Shown: in pieces, positions 28,854 to 40,321 of the stretch
How the letters are laid out: every line of letters begins with the position of its first letter
Position numbering within the stretch: position 1 is the first letter of the stretch
Source of the DNA: JALOLG01 sp963776935
Lineage (GTDB): Bacteria; Actinomycetota; Acidimicrobiia; Acidimicrobiales; Ilumatobacteraceae
Assembly (NCBI GenBank): GCA_963776935.1
Contig: CAVZOP010000002.1
Span: 1,178,001-1,242,000 of the forward strand
DNA: 64,000 nucleotides
Direction: 5' to 3'
Notes under the pieces: model-generated
Databases searched by the model: none
What the model was told of the DNA's origin: nothing
Seen by the model: the letters and a program-made list of their open reading frames with translations, nothing else
Translations under genes and position numbers: made by a program

Positions 28854-30588
28854 ATGGAGACCACCGTGGGCGGGTGTGACTCTGTCGTTTGGCGAACGGC
28901 CCGCGAGCAGCTCGACGGTCTACCGAACGGGCGCGGCCTCAACATCGCCCACGAGGCGGTCGATCGCCATTGCGTCGCGGGTCACGGGGCGCGGCCGGCG
29001 ATCATCGCCATCGATCGCAGGGGTGCCCGGCGCTCCATCTCCTACGAGGCGCTGCGCGCCGACTCCTCCCGCTTCGCCTCAGCGCTCGGTCGGTTGGGGG
29101 TCGGCGCGGGCGACGCGGTGTTCATGTTGATGCCGCGCCGTCCTGAGTTCCACGTGGCAGTACTTGGCGCGCTCAAAGCGCGCTCCGTCGTGTGCCCACT
29201 GTTTCCGGCGTTCGGCCCCGAGCCCATCCTGCAACGGATGCGCCTCGGCGACGCACGTGCACTTGTGACGACTCCGTCGCTGTACGAACGCCGTATCCGT
29301 GGCATCCGGGCCGACCTGCCGAGCCTTGATCATGTCTTGGTCGTCGGCCTCGAGGACGGGACACCCGCCCCGCCGGGGACCATCCGTTTCGACGAGGCTC
29401 TGGCGGCGGGAGACCCCGCCTACGAGATCGGACCGACCGCGCCGGACGCCCCGGCGCTCCTCCACTTCACGAGCGGAACGACCGGAAAGCCCAAGGGTGC
29501 CGTCCACGTCCACGAGGCGGTCGTGGTGCACCACGCCTCGTCCGCCGAGGTCTTCGGCCTCGGTCCGGATGACGTGTTCTGGTGCACCGCGGATCCCGGT
29601 TGGGTCACCGGCATGTCGTACGGGGTGATCGCCCCGCTGACGCACGGCGCGACACTCGTGGTCGACGAAGGCGATCTCGACGCCGACCGCTGGTACGGGA
29701 TCCTCGAGCGCGAACGCGTCAACGTCTGGTACACGGCGCCGACCGCACTCAGGATGCTCCGCCGTGGCGACCCGAGCGCCTTGGCCGATCGCGATTTCAC
29801 CGCGCTCCGCGCGATCGCGAGTGTTGGTGAGGCGCTGGATCCGGCGACGCTGAATTGGGCGCGAGACACGTTCGAGGTCGCGGTTCTCGACACCTGGTGG
29901 CAGACCGAGACGGGCGGCATCATGATCGCCAACCGTGCCGGGCTGCCGGTGCGACCAGGCTCGATGGGCACCGCCCTGCCCGGCGTGACCGCTGGCGTAC
30001 TCGTCGCAGACAGCGACGGCGCACCATGTCTCGAGAACGGTCGACCGCGACTGGCGGCCGCCGACGAACCCGGCCACCTCGCGCTCCGCGTGGGGTGGCC
30101 GTCGATGTTCCGCGCCTATCTCGGGGCGCCGGCACGCTATGCCCGCTGCTTCGTCGACGGCTGGTATCTCAGCGGCGACCTGGCGCGCGATGGACGCCGA
30201 CGGGTACGTGTGGTACCTGGGGCGTTCCGACGACGTCATCAAGTCGGCAGGCCATCTCATCGGCCCCAACGAGATCGAGAGCGTGCTGCTCCAGCATCCC
30301 GATGTCATCGACGCAGGCGTGATCGGTGTGCCCGACCCGATCGCCGGTGAGATCGTCAAGGCGTTCGTCACGTTCCGACCTGGTGTCGCCGACGATGACC
30401 AGGCGGTCTTGCAGTCAGTACTGGCGCACGCCCGACGGCATCTCGGTTCGACGATCGCCCCACGCGAGATCGTCGTCACCCACGACATCCCGAAGACGAA
30501 GAGCGGAAAGGTCCTCCGACGGCTGTTGCGGGCTCGCGAGCTCGGGCTACCGGAGGGGGATCTCTCGACCCTGGAGCCCGCATCATGA
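28854..30588 (+). CDS. acetyl-CoA synthetase-like AMP-dependent ligase, one frame break
   Basis: About 577 residues after removing one extra base at 30184-30189; the corrected text runs SGDLARMDADGYVWYLGRSDDVIKSAG. The fold is that of acetyl/propionyl-CoA synthetases: P-loop LHFTSGTTGKPKGAVHVH, WCTADPGWVTGMSYG, DTWWQTETGG (adenine and acetate site with Trp), SGDLA and the catalytic Lys in KTKSGKVLRRLLR. The ETGGIM motif and PGWVTG support an acetate-size substrate. It begins an operon with PDH-like E1 and E2 genes and an ACP, and its stop overlaps the next ATG. The ATG has no Shine-Dalgarno but is exactly at the predicted transcription start, so the mRNA is probably leaderless; GTG at 28866 is an alternative. 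Confidence 0.85.
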
Positions 30589-31574
30589 CCGCACCGATCG
30601 TCGACGCATGCAACTCGACCGACACCTTGGCCGGACTCCGCACGATGCTGCGGATACGGCGCTTCGAGGAACGCTGCGTCGAGCTGTACAGCGCCAGCAA
30701 GATCCGGGGCTTCATGCATCTGTGCATCGGTGAAGAAGCGATCACCACCGGTGTGATGCGGTATCTCGACGATGTCGACGCCGTGGTTTCGACGTATCGC
30801 GAGCACGGCCACGCGCTCGCGCGCGGCGTCCCGATGCGCGCCGTGATGGCGGAGATGTTCGGGAAGGTCGAGGGATGCAGCCGGGGGCGCGGCGGCTCGA
30901 TGCACCTGTTCGATGCTGATCGGCGGTTCTACGGCGGCAATGCGATCGTCGGTGGTGGGATCCCGATCGCGGTCGGTCTCGCGCTCGCCGACAAGCTGGC
31001 CGCTCGACCCCGCGTCACCGTGTGCTTCTTCGGCGAGGGCGCCGTTGCCGAAGGCGAGTTCCACGAGTCGCTCAACCTCGCCGCCTTGTGGCGCCTGCCG
31101 GTGCTGTTCTGCTGCGAGAACAATCTCTACGCGATGGGCACCGCCCTCGCTCGATCCGAATCGCAAACCGACATCGCTCTGAAGGCCGCTTCGTACGGCG
31201 TCTCGGCATGGCCGGTGGACGGGATGGACCTGGTCGCGGTCGAGCACGCCGCGAGCGCGGCCGTCGAATCGGTGCGAAACGGCGGCGGACCCCACTTCCT
31301 CGAGCTGCGGACGTACCGCTTCAGGGCCCACTCGATGTACGACCCTGAGCGGTACCGGGACCGCAGCGAGGTCGCCGAGTGGAAGGGGCGTGACCCGATC
31401 GACCAGGAGCTCGCGCGGCTCACCAGCGCCGGACTCGTCGACGACGCGGCGATCGCCGAGATCGAGGCCGCGATCGAGGCCGAGATCGATGACGCCGTGG
31501 ACTTCGCCGAGGCGGGTTCGCCCGAGGACGTGGCCGACCTGACCCGCTTCGTGATCTCGGAGGTGACGCGGTGA
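30585..31574 (+). CDS. pdhA: pyruvate (2-oxoacid) dehydrogenase E1 component, alpha subunit
   Basis: A 329-residue E1 alpha subunit of a thiamine diphosphate-dependent 2-oxoacid dehydrogenase. MLRIRRFEERCVELYSASKIRGFMHLCIGEEA is the typical N-terminus (shown here as landmarks RRFEERC and GFMHLCIGEEA). The TPP and magnesium motif starts FFGEGAVAEGEFHESLNLAAL and ends CCENNLYAM. The phosphorylation-loop type region YRFRAHSMYDPERYR supplies the conserved His. Substrate could be pyruvate or acetoin; the HLCIGEEA motif suits both. The gene overlaps its neighbours by ATGA and GTGA junctions, so ACS, E1 alpha and E1 beta are coupled. Confidence 0.9.
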   Translation: MTAPIVDACNSTDTLAGLRTMLRIRRFEERCVELYSASKIRGFMHLCIGEEAITTGVMRYLDDVDAVVSTYREHGHALARGVPMRAVMAEMFGKVEGCSRGRGGSMHLFDADRRFYGGNAIVGGGIPIAVGLALADKLAARPRVTVCFFGEGAVAEGEFHESLNLAALWRLPVLFCCENNLYAMGTALARSESQTDIALKAASYGVSAWPVDGMDLVAVEHAASAAVESVRNGGGPHFLELRTYRFRAHSMYDPERYRDRSEVAEWKGRDPIDQELARLTSAGLVDDAAIAEIEAAIEAEIDDAVDFAEAGSPEDVADLTRFVISEVTR

Positions 31575-32542
31575 GCGACACGATGACCTATCGGGAGGCG
31601 CTTCGGGCAGCGCTGGTCGACGCCTTGCGTCACGACGACCGGGTGTTCCTCATGGGCGAGGACGTGGGTCGCTACGGCGGCTGCTTCGCAGTGAGCCTCG
31701 GGCTCCTCGAGGAGTTCGGCGAAGACCGCGTCCGCGACACCCCCCTGTCGGAGTCGGCGTTCGTCGGCGCCGGTATCGGCGCCGCGATCGGCGGGATGCG
31801 CCCGATCGTCGAGGTCATGACCGTCAACTTCAGCCTCCTCGCGTTGGACCAGATCGTCGACAATGCAGCGACGTTCCTGCACATGTCGGGCGGCCAGATC
31901 GCCGTGCCGCTGGTCATCCGGATGACCACCGGGGCCGGCCGTCAACTCGCCGCCCAGCACTCCCACAGCTTCGAGGGGTGGTACGCCCACGTCCCCGGCT
32001 TGCGTGTCCTCGCCCCAGCCACCCACACCGACGCCCGGCACATGCTCCAGCCGGCCCTCGACGACCCCGATCCGGTCGTGATCTTCGAGCACGGCGCGAT
32101 GTACGGCGTCGACGGCGTGGTGGAGGCCGGACCAGTCGACATCGATCACGCCGCGACGCGTCGGACCGGAACCGACGTAACGATCGTGACGTATGGCGGC
32201 TCGCTGCCCAAGGCGCTCGAAGCGGCCGCTGTGCTCGCCGGCCGCGGTGTCGAGGCCGAGGTGATCGACCTCCGCGTCCTGCGACCGCTCGACACCGCCA
32301 CGTTCGTGCAGTCTGCCGTTCGCACCCATCGCGCGGTCGTGGTGGACGAGAGTTGGCGCACCTTTGGGCTCGGCGCCGAAGTGGCTGCGCAGATCGCCGA
32401 GCACGCCTTCTACGATCTCGACGCGCCCGTCGCCCGAGTCGCCACCGCCGAGGTACCTCTCCCGTACGCGAAGCACCTCGAAGACGCGGCTCTGCCGAGT
32501 GTCGACCGCATCGTCGACGCCGTGCTGCGCTGCGGAGGTTGA
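31571..32542 (+). CDS. pdhB: pyruvate (2-oxoacid) dehydrogenase E1 component, beta subunit
   Basis: A 323-residue transketolase-like beta subunit. It opens with MTYREALRAALVDAL, then VFLMGEDVGRYGGCFAVS, which contributes the TPP-activating glutamate (GED). PLSESAFVGAGIGAAIGGMRPIVE and the QLAAQHSHSFEGWYAHVPGL substrate loop follow, and the C-terminal domain has VIDLRVLRPLDTATFVQS and AVVVDESWRTFGLGAE. All segments are at their usual positions. The GTG start overlaps the E1 alpha stop. Together with E1 alpha it decarboxylates the oxoacid and acylates the lipoyl group of E2. Confidence 0.9.
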   Translation: MSDTMTYREALRAALVDALRHDDRVFLMGEDVGRYGGCFAVSLGLLEEFGEDRVRDTPLSESAFVGAGIGAAIGGMRPIVEVMTVNFSLLALDQIVDNAATFLHMSGGQIAVPLVIRMTTGAGRQLAAQHSHSFEGWYAHVPGLRVLAPATHTDARHMLQPALDDPDPVVIFEHGAMYGVDGVVEAGPVDIDHAATRRTGTDVTIVTYGGSLPKALEAAAVLAGRGVEAEVIDLRVLRPLDTATFVQSAVRTHRAVVVDESWRTFGLGAEVAAQIAEHAFYDLDAPVARVATAEVPLPYAKHLEDAALPSVDRIVDAVLRCGG

Positions 32543-32545
32543 GCG

Positions 32546-33892
32546 ATGGGCGAGTTCCGGATGCCGTCGCTCGGTGCGGACATGGAGTACGGCACGCTGG
32601 TCGAGTGGCTCGTCAAACCGGGCGACATCGTGAAGCGCGGCGACGTCGTCGCGGTCGTCGACACCGACAAGTCGACGATCGACGTCGAGGTGTTCGACAC
32701 CGGGGTCATCGACGAACTGCTGGTCGAGCCGGGTGAACGGGTGCCTGTGGGCGCGCTGCTGGCGCGGTTGGCCGCGACCACACACGTCGCGGGAGCTGTC
32801 GCGATCGACGCCCGTGACGAATCGGCTGCTCGTTCCCGGACCGATGTGTTCGACATGCCACCGCATGCGGCGCGGCACGTGCCGTTGGTGACGTCGCCGC
32901 TCGTTCGTCACGAAGCCGAGGTGCGGCACGTCGATCTCGACGCCGTCGTCGGTACCGGTCCGGGCGGTCGGATCATGCGGCACGATGTCGAAACAGCCGC
33001 ATCCGGACGGGACCGGATCGTGACCACCGGCGACATCATGCCCCCACGGGTGCCCACGGGGCGCGCATCTCCGTACGCTCGACGTCTGGCAGCAGACCGT
33101 GGCCTGGACCTGCTCGCCCTCACGGGGACCGGCCCGACCGGCGCGGTCGTCGCCCGCGATGTGCGCGGTGCCCCGCTGCCGACACGAGTCGACCAGCGGC
33201 CGGCGCAGCCGACTGATCGAGCCGTCACGATGCGCCAGCGGATCGGCGAGGTGATGTCTCGCGCCCACCGCGACATCCCGCAATATCACCTCACGCTGAC
33301 GATCGACCTCGACCTCGCGCTCGCCGCGCTCCGCGATCGGAACGAGAACCATCCGCCGTCGGACCGGATCCTCCCGGCCGCGGCGCTCCTGCACGCAACG
33401 GCCGGCGCATTGCGTGACGTTCCCGGGTTCAACGGGCACTACCTCGACGGCACGTACCGGCCCGCCGACGACGTCCACCTCGGAGTAGCGGTGGCGATGC
33501 GCGGCGGTGGCTTGATCGTCCCGGTGCTCCGGAACGCCGACCGGCTCGGACTCGCCACGGTCATGCGCTCGCTCCACGAGCTCGTCGGTCGGGCGCGCGC
33601 CGGCCGGTTGCGGGCATCAGATCTGGCCGACGCGACAGCGACCGTCACCGACCTCGGCGACAAAAGCGTCGACTCGGTCGCCGGGATCATCCATCCGCCG
33701 CAGGTCGCGCTGATCGGCTTCGGTCAGATCGCGATCCGTCCGGCCGTCGTCGATGGACAGGTCGTCGCGCGTCCACAGCTGACGGCGACACTCACCGCCG
33801 ACCACCGCGTCACGGACGGTCACGACGGCGCGCGGCTGCTCCGGGCGATCGACCAGCGGCTTCAGCACTGGGAGGACTTCGATGACACCTGA
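32546..33892 (+). CDS. pdhC: dihydrolipoamide acyltransferase (E2) with two subunit-binding domains
   Basis: A 448-residue E2. One lipoyl domain (residues 1-75) carries Lys42 in VDTDKSTIDVEV. Two peripheral-subunit-binding domains follow: TSPLVRHEAEVRHVDLDAVVGTG ending GGRIMRHDV (about 112-150) and ASPYARRLAADRGLDLLAL ending GAVVARDV (about 173-208). Most E2 proteins have one. The catalytic domain (about 225-448) contains IPQYHLTLTIDLD and the active-site ADHRVTDGHDGA. The acyl group is passed to CoA; an E3 would reoxidise lipoamide, but no E3 gene is in the window. It starts three bases after the E1 beta stop and overlaps the ACP gene by 11 bases. Confidence 0.9.
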   Translation: MGEFRMPSLGADMEYGTLVEWLVKPGDIVKRGDVVAVVDTDKSTIDVEVFDTGVIDELLVEPGERVPVGALLARLAATTHVAGAVAIDARDESAARSRTDVFDMPPHAARHVPLVTSPLVRHEAEVRHVDLDAVVGTGPGGRIMRHDVETAASGRDRIVTTGDIMPPRVPTGRASPYARRLAADRGLDLLALTGTGPTGAVVARDVRGAPLPTRVDQRPAQPTDRAVTMRQRIGEVMSRAHRDIPQYHLTLTIDLDLALAALRDRNENHPPSDRILPAAALLHATAGALRDVPGFNGHYLDGTYRPADDVHLGVAVAMRGGGLIVPVLRNADRLGLATVMRSLHELVGRARAGRLRASDLADATATVTDLGDKSVDSVAGIIHPPQVALIGFGQIAIRPAVVDGQVVARPQLTATLTADHRVTDGHDGARLLRAIDQRLQHWEDFDDT

Positions 33893-34121
33893 CGAGGCAA
33901 CTGCTGCAGTCCGCGGCGCGATCACTCGCGTCGCACCCGACGTCGACATCGCGCTGCTCGACGGCGACGTCGAGTTGCGGGGTGAGCTCGATCTCGACTC
34001 GATGGACTTCCTCAACGTGTTGATCGCGATCGCCGAACGCACCGGGATCGAGGTCCCCGAGCGCGACTACCCCGAGGTCGGGACATTCCGCGGCCTGGTC
34101 GACTACCTGGCCAACGCGTGA
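33882..34121 (+). CDS. acyl carrier protein
   Basis: A 79-residue four-helix carrier protein with the 4'-phosphopantetheine attachment serine at Ser40 in LDLDSMDFLNVLIAI. Acidic pI and VDYLANA at the C-terminus suit the fold. It overlaps E2 by 11 bases, so it is the last gene of the ACS-PDH operon. An ACP here is unusual: it could accept the acyl group made by ACS or PDH, or act as a stand-alone carrier for an unknown synthase. It is not the fabF-linked ACP of fatty acid synthesis, as no such genes are near. Its 3' end overlaps the convergent GNAT gene by 19 bases. Confidence 0.88.
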   Translation: MTPDEATAAVRGAITRVAPDVDIALLDGDVELRGELDLDSMDFLNVLIAIAERTGIEVPERDYPEVGTFRGLVDYLANA

Positions 34122-35032
34122 GGCTCGCTCCCGCCGATCAACGACAGGATCTCGGCGACGACCTCGGTCGGGCCCATCGCTTCTGACAGCGGGACGCAGC
34201 CGGGCGGCACCGATCCGTCGGCGTCCTCGACGACCAGGATCGGCACCCCTGGACGCATCGTCCGGTGGCGGTCGAGAATCTGCGCCGTCCGCCCGTCGTC
34301 CTTCGGCAGCAGCATCACGATCACGTCGGCCTGGGAGGCGAGCGGGCAGGAACCACCTTCGAGGAGCGGGCAGCGCGCGCCGCGAGTGCCGCCTGGCCCA
34401 GGGCAGATCCGCGTCGTCAGCCCGGCGGCGCTCGCCGCCGGCACGGGCGCCCAGTGGCCACCTGCGACCTCGATCAACACACGCGGACGGTCGTCCGTGC
34501 CGATCCATGGCGCGACGCGTGTCATGGTGCCGATCATCAGCTGCATCGTTCCAGCGTCGCGTTCAGTGACGACGGCGCCGCGGTGACTGAGGACGCGGCG
34601 CATGATGGCGTTGTCGGCCAGAACCTCGGCTTTGAGCCCTGGGATCCCGCACGCGGCTGCATGCTCGACGAGCACGTCGATGAGGTACGGACCGAGCCAT
34701 CCACGCCAGTCCGGAGCAACCGTGACCGCAAGCTCCCCGAAACCGTCGTCGAGCACCGCGTAACCGGCCTCGGCGACCGGACGAACACCCTGCTGGTGTT
34801 CGACGGCGATCACGCCGAAGCCGCCCCGCTCGCCGATCGCAGCCCACTTCTCGACGACGTGGCGACTCGGATGGGTCGCGGTGAAGAACCGCCGACGCAA
34901 GTCGTTGGCTGACAGCGACCGGTAAAGCTCGTCGAGAAGGTCGGCGTCGGCCAACGTCGTCATGCGGACCTCCAACCGACCCCCCGACGGGAGCTCGATC
35001 GTGCGCAGCGGATCCGCGCCGTCGCCGTCCAT
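34103..35032 (-). CDS. GNAT acetyltransferase with C-terminal CPLL/CPL cysteine domain
   Basis: A 309-residue two-domain protein. Residues 15-185 are a GNAT domain related to the protein-acetyltransferase type: ELYRSLSANDLRRRFF, EAGYAVLDDGFGELAVTVAP, and LKAEVLADNAIMRRVLSHRG. The acetyl-CoA loop (DWRGWLGPYLIDVL) lacks the usual Q/RxxGxG glycine pattern, so activity is uncertain. Residues 190-305 form a second, Rossmann-like domain with RVLIEVAGGHWAP, ARCPLLEGGSCPLASQADVIV and VPILVVEDADGSVPPG. A similar domain stands alone in the protein at 45.8-46.4 kb. The ATG follows the ATPase stop by one base (TGAAATG), so the two are translationally coupled. Confidence 0.8.
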   Translation of the reverse strand: MDGDGADPLRTIELPSGGRLEVRMTTLADADLLDELYRSLSANDLRRRFFTATHPSRHVVEKWAAIGERGGFGVIAVEHQQGVRPVAEAGYAVLDDGFGELAVTVAPDWRGWLGPYLIDVLVEHAAACGIPGLKAEVLADNAIMRRVLSHRGAVVTERDAGTMQLMIGTMTRVAPWIGTDDRPRVLIEVAGGHWAPVPAASAAGLTTRICPGPGGTRGARCPLLEGGSCPLASQADVIVMLLPKDDGRTAQILDRHRTMRPGVPILVVEDADGSVPPGCVPLSEAMGPTEVVAEILSLIGGSEPHALAR

Positions 35033-35033
35033 T

Positions 35034-37629
<2,596 letters not shown>

Positions 37630-37738
37630 GGTTTCGACCTCACACCGCGCTCGGAGGTCCGCACCGAGCCGATTGCTTCCATGACCCGACCTCCTCGGTC
37701 AGCGACAACCATCGTGTCCGACGGACCGCACGGCCGGA

Positions 37739-37753
37739 AGGGGCCAAGGTCAC
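37739..37753 (-). promoter_or_regulatory. dormancy-type box of P2 ATPase gene
   Basis: Gene-strand GTGACCTTGGCCCCT with exact CACGAT at 37716-37711, 22 bases downstream. The GTG start is 109 bases away. Confidence 0.7.
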
Positions 37754-37774
37754 ACACGACCATTCGATCCAGCG

Positions 37775-37789
37775 AGGACCTAGTGCCCT
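37775..37789 (+). promoter_or_regulatory. dormancy-type box of USP gene (leaderless)
   Basis: AGGACCTAGTGCCCT, then CACGCT at 37812-37817 (22-base spacing), and ATG seven bases later. Predicted transcription start coincides with the ATG. Confidence 0.75.
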
Positions 37790-37823
37790 GGTCGGACACG
37801 ACCGGGCGCGGCACGCTCGAGAC

Positions 37824-38721
37824 ATGGCAAGGAATCCTGATGAACCTCGGATCGTCGTCGGTGTCGACGGGTCGCCGGCGTCGCACGTCGCACTGCGGTG
37901 GGCAGCCGAGGAGGCGAGCCTGCGAAGCGCGGGCCTCGAGATCATCTACGCATCGGGCTCGCACCGTTCGATGTATCCCGACGGCGGCCATGTCGATCCA
38001 ACCCCGTTCGAGCTGGAGGGCCGCGCCATCCTCGATGACGCCGTCGCCTCGCTGTCGGGTCTCACGTCCACGCCACCACATGTGAACGCGGTGTTGGCCG
38101 AGGACGACGCCGCCACCGCCCTCCTGCGCGTGGCAGACGATGCCGCGCTGTTGGTGGTCGGCTCGCGGGGCGCGGCGGTTTCTCGGGCCTCCTGTTGGGC
38201 TCGGTCAGCCAACGCTGTGTCGACCATGCGCCGTGCTCCGTGGCAGTCATCCCGTCGACCTGGGCCGGCACGACGCACGGACGTGTGGTCGTCGGTGTCG
38301 ACGGATCCGATGCCTCGTACGGCGCGCTGCATTGGGCCATCGCTGAAGCGGCCCGACGTGAGGCTCGACTCGACGTCGTCAACGCCTATGGCTTCCACCA
38401 GTATCCGTCGCCGTACGGACCGACCGTCGCGATCGACCCCGGTCAAATGGAGAAGTCGAGCAAGGCAATACTCGACGAGATGGTCGCGGGCGCATCCGGC
38501 GGCTCTGATCGACCCAAGACCCTCGAGCTGATCTCTGCGTCTCTCACCCCCGCCCCGGCGCTGCTCGAGTCGGCGAAAGGTGCCGACATGTTGGTCGTCG
38601 GGTCCCGCGGCAGGGGAGCTTCCGCGGCCTTCTCTTGGGTTCGGTCAGTCAGCAGTGCGTCCACCACGCGCCGTGTCCGGTCGTCGTGGTGCACCCGCCG
38701 CGGCCGCGGACTGGCGAGTGA
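37824..38721 (+). CDS. tandem universal stress protein, two frame breaks
   Basis: About 298 residues when two missing bases are restored (38167-38176 and 38613-38620). Domain one begins EPRIVVGVDGSPASHVALRWA and domain two GRVVVGVDGSDASYGALHWA. Both ATP motifs are seen only after correction: VGSRGRGGFSGLLLGSV in repeat one and GSRGRGSFRGLLLGSV in repeat two. Correction also restores the C-terminal CVHHAPCPVVVVHPPRPRTGE. ATG has no Shine-Dalgarno but sits exactly at the predicted transcription start. It precedes the DosS-like kinase by 119 bases, as Rv3134c precedes dosRS in M. tuberculosis, but here a response regulator gene is missing. Two indels in one gene make sequencing error likely. Confidence 0.82.
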
Positions 38722-38840
38722 CGGGAGGTGGCCGGCACGCAGAGAAGCGGCCGGATTGACGGCGCCATCGGCAGGTGGCCGCGGCGCCTGATGGCCTAGT
38801 CTTCCCGCGGTCCGCAACTCGGCACGCTTGGAGGGCCGTG

Positions 38841-40262
38841 GTGGAGAGCTTCGGCGCTGAGGATTCGTGGTCGTTGCTGAACGCGGCACCCGATGGCGTG
38901 GTGGTCGCGTCGGAGACCGGCGAGATCGTGTTCGTCAGCGACCAGGCTGCCACGCTCCTCGGCTACGAACCGACCGTACTGACTGGTCAATCGGTCGACG
39001 TGTTGTTGCCGGAGGCCCTCCGTTCTATCCATCGCGCCCATCGCACCCGATATCGGGCCGAGCCGACGTCGCGCGCGATGGGCGCCGGCCTGCTCCTGCG
39101 TGCCCGTCGATCGGACGGCTCCGAGTTCCCGGTCGAGATCAGCCTCAAACCGTTGCGACGTGAAGGTCATCTGTTCGTCGTCGCCGCGGTGCGTGATGTC
39201 TCCGACCGCGTCGCGACCGAGGAACATCTCCGTCGGGTACTGCTCACACTCGACGCCAGCGATGACGGCGTGTTCATCTTCGACGCGGTGAGCCTTCGGT
39301 ACTCGTATGTCAACGACGGAGCAGTGCGGCTGGTCGGCTATCACCGCGACGAGTTGCTGACCATGACGCCGTTGCATCTCAATCCCGACGATTCCGAGCA
39401 GGAGTACCGCGCGTTCATCGAGTCGTTGGAGGCCAACCCCCACGAGCCGAGGACGCGTCAGGCGCGGATGCTGGGCAAGGACGGACGCGACATCCCCGTC
39501 GAAAAGACCTACCGCTCCACCCCCATCGGAGACGATGGATCGCGATGGATCATCACCCTCGCCCGCGACATCTCGGCTCGGCTGTTGGCCGAAGCCGAGT
39601 TACAGCGCAGCCAGGAGGCTTTGAACGCGGCGGAGCGCGTGGTCGCCATCGCCGACGATCGTGAGCGCATCGCCCGCGATCTGCACGACAAGGTCATCCA
39701 GCGGCTGTTCGCGTCGGGGCTGAACCTCCAAGCGATCGTCGGCGCCTCCGACGATCGGATCCGGCCGCGGATCGAGTCGACGATCGACTCGTTGGACGAC
39801 ACCATCCGCGAGCTCCGCATGGCGATCTTCTCCCTGCAGGGCTCAGGGAGCGCGCCCGGTGGGCTGCGCGGGCAGATCCTCGACCTGGTGAGCGATGCGG
39901 CCGCCACCCTCGGATTCGCTCCCCTGCTCCAATTCGACGGGCCCGTGGAGTCGATCGCCGACGACATCGCCGCCCAGCTCGTCCCGACGTTGCGCGAGGC
40001 GCTTTCGAACGTCGCCCGCCATGCCGCCGCGAGTTCGGTCCAGGTCCTCGTTTCGGCCGCCGACTCGGTCACGGTCGAGGTCACCGACGACGGCGTGGGA
40101 CTGACCACGGCGGGCGGGAGCGCCGGTCACGGACTGGTGAACCTCGACTCACGCGCCCGACAGCTGGGCGGTACGTTCGAAGTCATCAGTCAGACAACCG
40201 GTGGCGTCCGCGTGAGATGGACCGTGCCGACCCAGACAGCCACGGTCGACGTCGCCACCTGA
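38841..40262 (+). CDS. DosS/DevS-like sensor histidine kinase with two PAS domains
   Basis: A 473-residue soluble kinase of the HisKA_3/NarL-partner class. PAS domain one spans about 10-120 (LLNAAPDGVVVASETGEIVF; GYEPTVLTGQSVDVLLP) and PAS domain two about 130-250 (LDASDDGVFIFDAVSLRYSY; GYHRDELL). The dimerisation H-box is RERIARDLHDKVIQRLFASG with His282, nearly identical to the DevS/DosT box. The HATPase domain has LREALSNVARHAAA and VTDDGVGL. DosS and DosT use heme-bearing GAF domains; here both sensors are PAS, so the signal may differ. No transmembrane helix is seen. GTG with GGAGG at six bases is the best start. No LuxR-type regulator is in the window, making it an orphan here. Confidence 0.88.
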   Translation: MESFGAEDSWSLLNAAPDGVVVASETGEIVFVSDQAATLLGYEPTVLTGQSVDVLLPEALRSIHRAHRTRYRAEPTSRAMGAGLLLRARRSDGSEFPVEISLKPLRREGHLFVVAAVRDVSDRVATEEHLRRVLLTLDASDDGVFIFDAVSLRYSYVNDGAVRLVGYHRDELLTMTPLHLNPDDSEQEYRAFIESLEANPHEPRTRQARMLGKDGRDIPVEKTYRSTPIGDDGSRWIITLARDISARLLAEAELQRSQEALNAAERVVAIADDRERIARDLHDKVIQRLFASGLNLQAIVGASDDRIRPRIESTIDSLDDTIRELRMAIFSLQGSGSAPGGLRGQILDLVSDAAATLGFAPLLQFDGPVESIADDIAAQLVPTLREALSNVARHAAASSVQVLVSAADSVTVEVTDDGVGLTTAGGSAGHGLVNLDSRARQLGGTFEVISQTTGGVRVRWTVPTQTATVDVAT

Positions 40263-40271
40263 CCCGACGCC

Positions 40272-40287
40272 GGGGCCGAATGGCCCT
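40272..40287 (+). promoter_or_regulatory. dormancy-type box of USP gene (leaderless)
   Basis: GGGCCGAATGGCCCT (40273-40287), palindromic GGCC halves. CATGCT follows at 40310-40315 and the ATG begins seven bases after it, at the predicted transcription start. Confidence 0.65.
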
Positions 40288-40321
40288 TTCGGTGGTTCTG
40301 CACCCAGCGCATGCTGAGGCT

